From positions 279,114,109 to 279,178,108 of the forward strand of contig OX422222.1 in NCBI GenBank assembly GCA_949130495.1: 64,000 nucleotides of DNA, read 5' to 3'. Positions 58,472 to 64,000 of this stretch are shown here, one piece after another (positions within the stretch are counted from its first letter, which is position 1; every line of letters starts with the position of its first letter). This DNA comes from Sambucus nigra (taxonomy: Eukaryota > Streptophyta > Magnoliopsida > Dipsacales > Adoxaceae). The notes below the pieces were generated by a model. That model had not been told where the DNA came from. It saw nothing but the letters and a program-made list of their open reading frames with translations, and made no database searches. Made by a program: the position numbers and the translations under genes.

Positions 58472-59335
58472 CTATCCATAACAAATAGCAAGAGATGAAT
58501 CATATGCATGCATGTGAGAATCAACCAACGAAGCATTTAACATCTCCAAAATGGACTTCTTAACCCAAACAGGTGTATACCTAACAAAGAGGGTTTTGGG
58601 AACCAATGAGACACTACGTTTAAACTTCCTAGGGCCTTTTCTAAGATCAAAATAGAAACTCCTAAGGTGATCTTTCCTACCATAATGCGAACATGTGAGA
58701 ACTTGACGAGGAACGGGACCTTTAGGTTGACCTTTTCTAATACCTACGGATGTGGTTGACACTCTAAAACAAACTATGGTTTTGGCTTTTACATTCGAAC
58801 CACTAAAACAAGATAAGATGCTACCATCACTACTCGAGTCATTTAAATCATTTTTTAACTTCAAAACTTTTGACTCATGCAAATGATTAGACTCCTCAAA
58901 CTTTTGGGACTCATTCTTTAAATTTTCAATTAACCCTAGAAGGTTATATTTCTCCCCCTCAATATGAGCAAACTTATCCCTTAGAGTCTTTTCACGTTCC
59001 ACAAAATCATTAATCGAATTAGTTTCCTCAACGACACAAGCCTAGAATTTCTCAAATCCTCTAACTCTTTTTCTAAAATGAGGACTCTATCATCACTCTC
59101 CTTTTTACCCAATTTTAACATATTAAAATTATTAAACAAGGAACCAAACTTCTCACGAAAAATATCTCTTTAAAATTTGAAACGTTTGCAAATATTCAAT
59201 CATATTTTTAAAATAGGAATTTTCTTTCTCCAAAACTTCAATACGATTTGTAAACTTTAAATTCAAAGTATGTAAATCATCAAAGCTTAGAGAATCCGTT
59301 GAGAGAAAACAAACACAAGAGAGACAAACAAACAC
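58472..59335 (-). pseudogene. gag: Partial gag in internal copy 1 (frameshifted)
   Basis: The start MFVCLSCVCFLSTDSLSFDD (59335) breaks at about 59160. A second shift lies near 59043, and 59002-58472 is open (176 residues). It carries a coiled coil (REKTLRDKFAHIEGEKYNLL) and a knuckle with two of its Cys changed to Tyr (CSHYGRKDHLRSFY), so RNA binding through zinc is probably lost. It then runs on past the point where copy 2 stops. Confidence 0.8.
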
Positions 59336-59373
59336 ACGGGATCACAAAACAAGTAAATTATATTTTCTAGTTC

Positions 59374-59392
59374 TGATACCAATTTGCAAGAG
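59374..59392 (-). other. Primer binding site of internal copy 1
   Basis: On the minus strand TTGGTATCAGAACTAG follows LTR 2 by two to three bases. It is an iMet-type site with one change. Confidence 0.85.
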
Positions 59393-59394
59393 TT

Positions 59395-60630
59395 GTCCTT
59401 ATGCGTGTGTTTCAAATCAATCAATTTTCACCAAAAATTATCCAACTTTTAATTATAACCAAACCAAGTTGTGAAAAACCAATTTTTACTTTAAACCATT
59501 TTTATCTTGATTAATCCTAAACATTCATCTAGTGATTAAAGCAAGTAAAGTAAAGTAAATAATACTTACAACACCGAATGTATAAGGGAAAAACCCAAGA
59601 CAGGAAAACAACCTCGGACGGCCCAAGCCAGACAATCACTATGAATATGGAATTACAACGAACAAACAAAAGACTCACTCAACGACTCTATCCCCATGAG
59701 TCTTGATGCTCTTCTGATCTTCAACCACTCCTCTCACAGTGCCCACGCAGAAAGTCCTTCTTCCACGATACCTCTCCACAACACACGCGTGTACGTGTGT
59801 CTCGGTGTCCACCGAATGGCTTTGATACGTCTACAATATCAAATAAGAAGTCCTTATCTTTTCTTCACCGCAAAAACCTGATGTTCAAGTATAGAACAAA
59901 CCTTCTTGGTGAAGCAAGATCATATAAACACATAGTAATGATAACTCGGATCTTTTGCAAACTCTATGGATGTGTTAAAGCTTTGAAACCTTAGCAAAAC
60001 ATGTCTAAAACTCGTACTGGATCCTAAACTATTTTTTTCCAGAATGCACACTTAATAATTATGACAAAACCACGCTTTAAATATTAAAAAATCACCGCCT
60101 CAAAAATTGTGTCGCTCGAACGAGATTGGTCTGTGGTTCGCGCGACATAGCCATCTCGCTTGAATGAGCCAGCTTGTCGTTTGAACGATGCACGTGTCAG
60201 TTTGACTTTTTGAAATTTTCTTTAAAACGTCTCTTCCAAAAGAGATTTAATTAAATCAAACTCTATTTGGAGCTTATCAAAATAAAACGTAGTTTTAAAC
60301 ATTTAAAAACATTTTAAAATATATTTCATATAAAATTACATCCTTATCCTTTATAAAAACAATTTTGACCACCATTAATTATACGCATTCATACATGTGT
60401 GATCTCGAAATGCAATTAACCAGAAGATTAATAAACTTGCACCAATTAAACTTCGACATGATTAATTCTTTAAAGCTTTGTCACAAAGTCTTTAATTTCT
60501 TTAATACATCGTAGACCAAGTGGTATCGTGACAAAATAAAATCTCCCTATGACATATTACAAACACAGTTTTGTTCACGAAATTAAGTCAAAACAATACA
60601 GGGACTCAATTGGAAATTTATGTCCTTACA
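59395..60630 (-). repeat. LTR 2 of the gag-only array (complete)
   Basis: 1236 bp, TG...CA on both strands. It serves as 5' LTR for copy 1 and 3' LTR for copy 2. A cluster of TCGCTCGAACGAGAT-like near-palindromes lies at 60110-60190. Frames at 59696-59994 are chance. Confidence 0.85.
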
Positions 60631-62792
60631 AATCTCTCCCTTTGACTATTCCGGAACAAAACTAATCCATTGAAATGCCTAAGCCGGGCCGTCAAGCCGT
60701 ATGACGCATAAATCCCATCCCATAAACCCAAAGTAAAAAATTACAGGACACGGACTAGTATATGTAGCATCGACAAGCATGAAATGTATGAATGTGATGT
60801 AGACTTGAAATCTCGAATCTCTTAAGCATACCTAAACACATGAAACAGGAAAACAAATACCGAGTGAAGTATGGAGGAAAAAATGAAACCAATATATATC
60901 CAAATGATAACAATTTTACAGTAGATACCAATATGAATAAACTCTGAAAAATCATTTGTCAAACAATTGAGCAACAATATGATACTAATTTTTACTACCA
61001 ATGTGTAAAATATGCAGTAAAAAAAAAGCTCAACAAATCTCCCCCTACATCACATACATCTCTCCCCCTTTTTCTCTCGAATAGACAATCCGGTGAAAAG
61101 ATAAACCAATCAAAAAGTATCTATCATAAAGATATACCAAATAAAAATCGGTAGATAACCATGAAACAACCAACTAAATATGATCAAGTAATGACAAATC
61201 AGTTGCTAGTAAACCAAGGAATCACACAAAGAATATAGAAATCTAATAAGGTGCGATAAACGGAATCATATGCAAAATATGAATTTTGAAACAATATAAC
61301 CTGCATATGAACCAGTCAGTCCAGAAAACTTCCAGCAGTACCAAAAAAATATACCTTTTTAACTAGAGGACTGCAAACAAACCTGAAGAAAAAATCCCAG
61401 ACTATCCTTCGAATGAGCCAGGGACGTCGTTCAAATGAGATGAGAAAGTTGCCCGAATGAGACTTCTTGAGACACAAAGATGTCATTAGAATGACTTCTC
61501 GCGACAAACCAAATTTTCCCAGATTCCTAAAAAAATATTATATTTTTGCCCAGCAAAAAAATTTCCAGAAAAATCATACTAGAAGGGCCTGACAAAAGAA
61601 AAACCGTGGTAAAACAGTAAGCTTTTAACACAAAATGCAAAAATGCATCAAAACTAACAATGTGAGTTACATGCAAACTTAGTAGCGATGCCCTCAAACA
61701 TGGACATGGAAAATATGGGCGTGAAACTACAACAAATGAGTCACAATTCCAACACATCGAAAAGATCAAGAAGCTCTAATTAATAGCAATAAATCATCAA
61801 ACTTTATCATGGCCATATGACACTTAAAGTGTGAGCTTAATGAACTAAACATACTACATGCACACAAATCTAGAATTTTGACGATTCTACAAACAATAGC
61901 ATCAAATGCAATGTTTCAACATTAGGATTAGTTGTGCAAACCCGTTAAATTTCTAATCCATCCAAACCCCCTCATAAACATACCTTTTTAAGTTCTTTTG
62001 AGGTTTCTAGCATTCTCAACTTAGAGAAAATCTTATTGGCCCTTTTTCTTAGCATATTGCTCTTTCTTTTGGGCTCTTTTAAACGGTGACTTTCATGACG
62101 AGTTAATTTTGAACTCTCGTAGCCCTTTCCCGTGAATCACTCATCATTGTTTCAATTAAGTACCAATTCAAATCCTCACGGTAAATGGTTCTTATATGCA
62201 CACTTCCCCTGAAGTCTACTTACGCATAGATGACAAGATTGAGATAAAAATGCCTCACCAAATTCAAATACGAAAGAGAATTCAAACATCCATATAAACT
62301 CGTGCATGTGTGAATTGTTGGGATATATACAAAGTCGAATAAAAATGTAGATAAATTTTGAAACTACCCCATATAAATAACAGTTAAGATCGTTCTAAGT
62401 ATCGATAATAATGACCAAATGTCCTAGCCACATGGATAATGAAATGATGGGGGTACAAGAACATCAATATGCCACATTAAACATGTAAACTCAAAAACAG
62501 AAAAAAAAAACACAACCAAACAAGAAAACAAAACTATTTTCAGTTTTTCAAAAAATTTATCAAAAACAAAATCTTTTTGTATTTTTCAAATAAGACTCAA
62601 ACAAATGAAAAATATAATACAAAGAGATAAACATATCATAACACTAGCAAATTAGAAATCATTATGCAAGGGCTAGCGGATGACAAAACATGCAAGCTAC
62701 TATCCATAATAAATAACAAGTGATGAATCATATGCATGCATGTGAGAATCAACCAATGAAGCATTTAGCCTCTCCAAAACAGACTTCTTAAC
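60631..62792 (-). other. Polypurine tract and spacer of internal copy 2
   Basis: The purine tract reads AAAGGGAGAGATT on the minus strand. The non-coding spacer parallels 56443-58471, including the TCGTTC/GAACGA motif cluster at 61405-61505. No gene is seen; frames at 60755-60955, 61316-61507 and 61527-61769 are unrecognised. Confidence 0.7.
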
Positions 62793-63563
62793 CTAAACAT
62801 GTGTATACCTAACAAAGCGGGTTTTGGGAACCAATGGGACACTACGTTTAAACTTCCTAGGGTCTTTTCTAAGATCAAAACAGAAACTCCTAAGGTGATC
62901 TTTCCTACCACAATGCGAACATGTGAGAACACGACGAGGAACGGGACCTTTAGGTTGACCTTTTCTAATATCTTTGAATGTGGTTGACACTCTAAAACAA
63001 ACTATGGGTTTGGATTTTACATTCGAACCACTAGAATAAGATAAGCCTCTACCATCAATACTCGAGTTATTTAAATCATTTTTTAACTTCAAAACTTTAG
63101 ACTCGAGTAAACGATTAGACTCCTCAAACTTTTGGGACTCCTTCTTTAAATTTTCAATTTCCCCAAGAAGGTTATCTCGCTCCCCATCAATATGAGCAAA
63201 CTTATCCCTTAGAGTTTTCTCACGTGCCACAAAATCATTAATCGAATTATTTTCCTCAACGACACAAACCCTAGAATTTCTCAAATCCTCTAACTCTTTT
63301 TCTAAAACGAGGAATCTATCATCACTCTCCTTTTTACCCAATTTTAAGATATTAAAATTATTAAACAAGGAACCCAACTTCTCACGACAAATATCTCTTT
63401 CAATTTGAAATGTTTTCAAATATTCAATCATATTTTTAAAACAAAAATTTTCTTTCTCCAAAACTTCAATACGATTTGCAAACTTTAAATTCAAACGATG
63501 TAAATGTTCAAGGCTTAGAGAATCCATCGAGAGAAAACAAACACAAGAGATATAAATAAACAC
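62793..63563 (-). CDS. gag: Gag C-terminal half: coiled coil plus zinc knuckle (256 aa)
   Basis: This is the only substantial open frame of the array. It starts 50 bases after the primer site, so there is no room for the usual capsid domain. The N-terminus MFIYISCVCFLSMDSLS is short and hydrophobic. A charged heptad-rich coiled coil covers roughly residues 25-170 (EVLEKENFCFKNMIEYLKTF; EIENLKKESQKFEESNRLLE). A knuckle CSHCGRKDHLRSFC (CX2CX4HX4C) lies near residues 215-228 with a basic tail. A full Copia gag would have a capsid or UBN2 region first. It could be a packaging remnant or simply a leftover; whether it is expressed is unknown. Confidence 0.75.
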   Translation of the reverse strand: MFIYISCVCFLSMDSLSLEHLHRLNLKFANRIEVLEKENFCFKNMIEYLKTFQIERDICREKLGSLFNNFNILKLGKKESDDRFLVLEKELEDLRNSRVCVVEENNSINDFVAREKTLRDKFAHIDGERDNLLGEIENLKKESQKFEESNRLLESKVLKLKNDLNNSSIDGRGLSYSSGSNVKSKPIVCFRVSTTFKDIRKGQPKGPVPRRVLTCSHCGRKDHLRSFCFDLRKDPRKFKRSVPLVPKTRFVRYTHV

Positions 63564-63597
63564 ACAGGATCACAAAACAAGTAAATTATGTTTTCTA

Positions 63598-63612
63598 GAT
63601 CTTGTACCAATT
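63598..63612 (-). other. Primer binding site of internal copy 2 (mutated)
   Basis: On the minus strand TTGGTACAAGATC stands where copy 1 has TTGGTATCAGAAC. Three or more changes from the iMet site suggest decay. Confidence 0.65.
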
Positions 63613-64000
63613 TGCAAGAGTGGTCCTTATGCGTGTGTTTCAAATCAACCAATTTTCATCAAAAATTATCCAACTTTTAATTAGCACCAAACCAAGCTGT
63701 GAAAAATTAATTTTTACTTTAAACCATTTTTATCTTGATTAATCCTAAACATGCATATAGTGATTAAAGTAAGTAAGTTAAAGTAGAGAATACTCACAAT
63801 GCCGGATGTACGAGGAAAAAATTCAAGATGGGAAAATAACCTCGGACGACCCAAGTAAGACAATCACGATGAATATGGAATTACAACGAACAGACAAAAG
63901 ACTCACTCAACGACTTGAATTCCATGAGTCTTGACGCTCTTCTGATCTTCAAACACTCCTCTTATAGTGCCCACGCAGAAATTTCTTCTTCCACGATACC
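63613..64000 (-). repeat. LTR 3 of the gag-only array (runs off window)
   Basis: It starts TGCAAGAGTGGTCC and follows LTR 2 from 59395, at about 91 percent identity by eye over the first 105 bases. Confidence 0.85.

Larger units (their letters stand above)
56070..64000 (-). mobile_element. Tandem LTR array of a gag-only Copia derivative
   Basis: The order on the minus strand is LTR (63613 onward, leaves the window), internal (60631-63612), LTR (59395-60630), internal (56443-59394), LTR (56070-56442, truncated). The two internal parts are colinear copies, about 93 percent alike by eye. Each has an iMet-type primer site, a partial gag, a 2-kb non-coding spacer and a polypurine tract, with no pol. 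Three LTRs around two internal parts is the product expected of unequal recombination between LTRs. LTR start (TGTAAGGACAT) and spacer blocks link it to the SIRE-like remnant at 24485-28455. Confidence 0.83.

Overview
This is plant nuclear DNA, almost certainly from a flowering plant with a repeat-rich genome. The evidence is the element content: Ty3/Gypsy chromovirus, Tat-lineage Gypsy, several Ty1/Copia elements with iMet-tRNA primer sites, LINE, CACTA, MULE-type MITE and Helitron pieces stacked inside one another. I found no intact host protein gene, no rRNA, no tRNA and no CRISPR. Nearly every long reading frame belongs to a decayed transposable element, so the window reads as a heterochromatic nest of insertions.

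Layout. 1-890: 3' end of a LINE. 900-2340: broken LINE reverse transcriptase with its C-terminal zinc finger (+). 2549-2815: long near-perfect inverted repeat. 3338-3596: array of 23-nt palindromes ending in a CACTA-type terminus. 3597-5181: LTR and polypurine tract of a minus-strand Gypsy element, interrupted by a young complete Tekay/Del-type chromovirus (5182-14712, TSD CTATA, two LTRs of 2341 bp). 14718-18032: non-coding retroelement-derived DNA. About 18035-20450: Helitron in a TA tract. 20451-24320: hairpin- and tandem-repeat-rich DNA ending in a minus-strand Gypsy LTR. 24485-28455: 3' half of a SIRE-like Copia (-). 28466-44735: 5'-truncated Tat-lineage Gypsy (+) with pol, a 126-bp tandem array in its 3' untranslated region, an antisense extra ORF and the 3' LTR. 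A non-coding LTR element (31897-39037, TSD GGAAC) sits 17 codons before the end of its pol. 46183-46640: CACTA-like subterminal repeats. 47433-52234: complete but broken Copia (-). 53797-53967: MULE-type MITE with a perfect 9-bp TSD. 53978-56065: 3' half of another Copia (-). 56070-64000: tandem LTR-internal-LTR-internal-LTR array of a gag-only Copia derivative (-), running off the window.

Relative ages follow from the nesting. The Tekay element is younger than the Gypsy element it splits (about 32 LTR differences in 2341 bp by eye). The non-coding element is younger than the Tat copy it splits. The Helitron entered an existing TA tract. Non-autonomous forms (non-coding LTR element, gag-only array, Helitron, MITE) lie beside remnants of possible autonomous partners. 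The best candidates for something unusual are the field of hairpins with a conserved loop and changing, still-complementary arms (20994-22037), the gag-only LTR array (56070-64000), and the exactly phased 126-bp array (39191-40490). All positions and counts were read by eye; no alignment or search was run.
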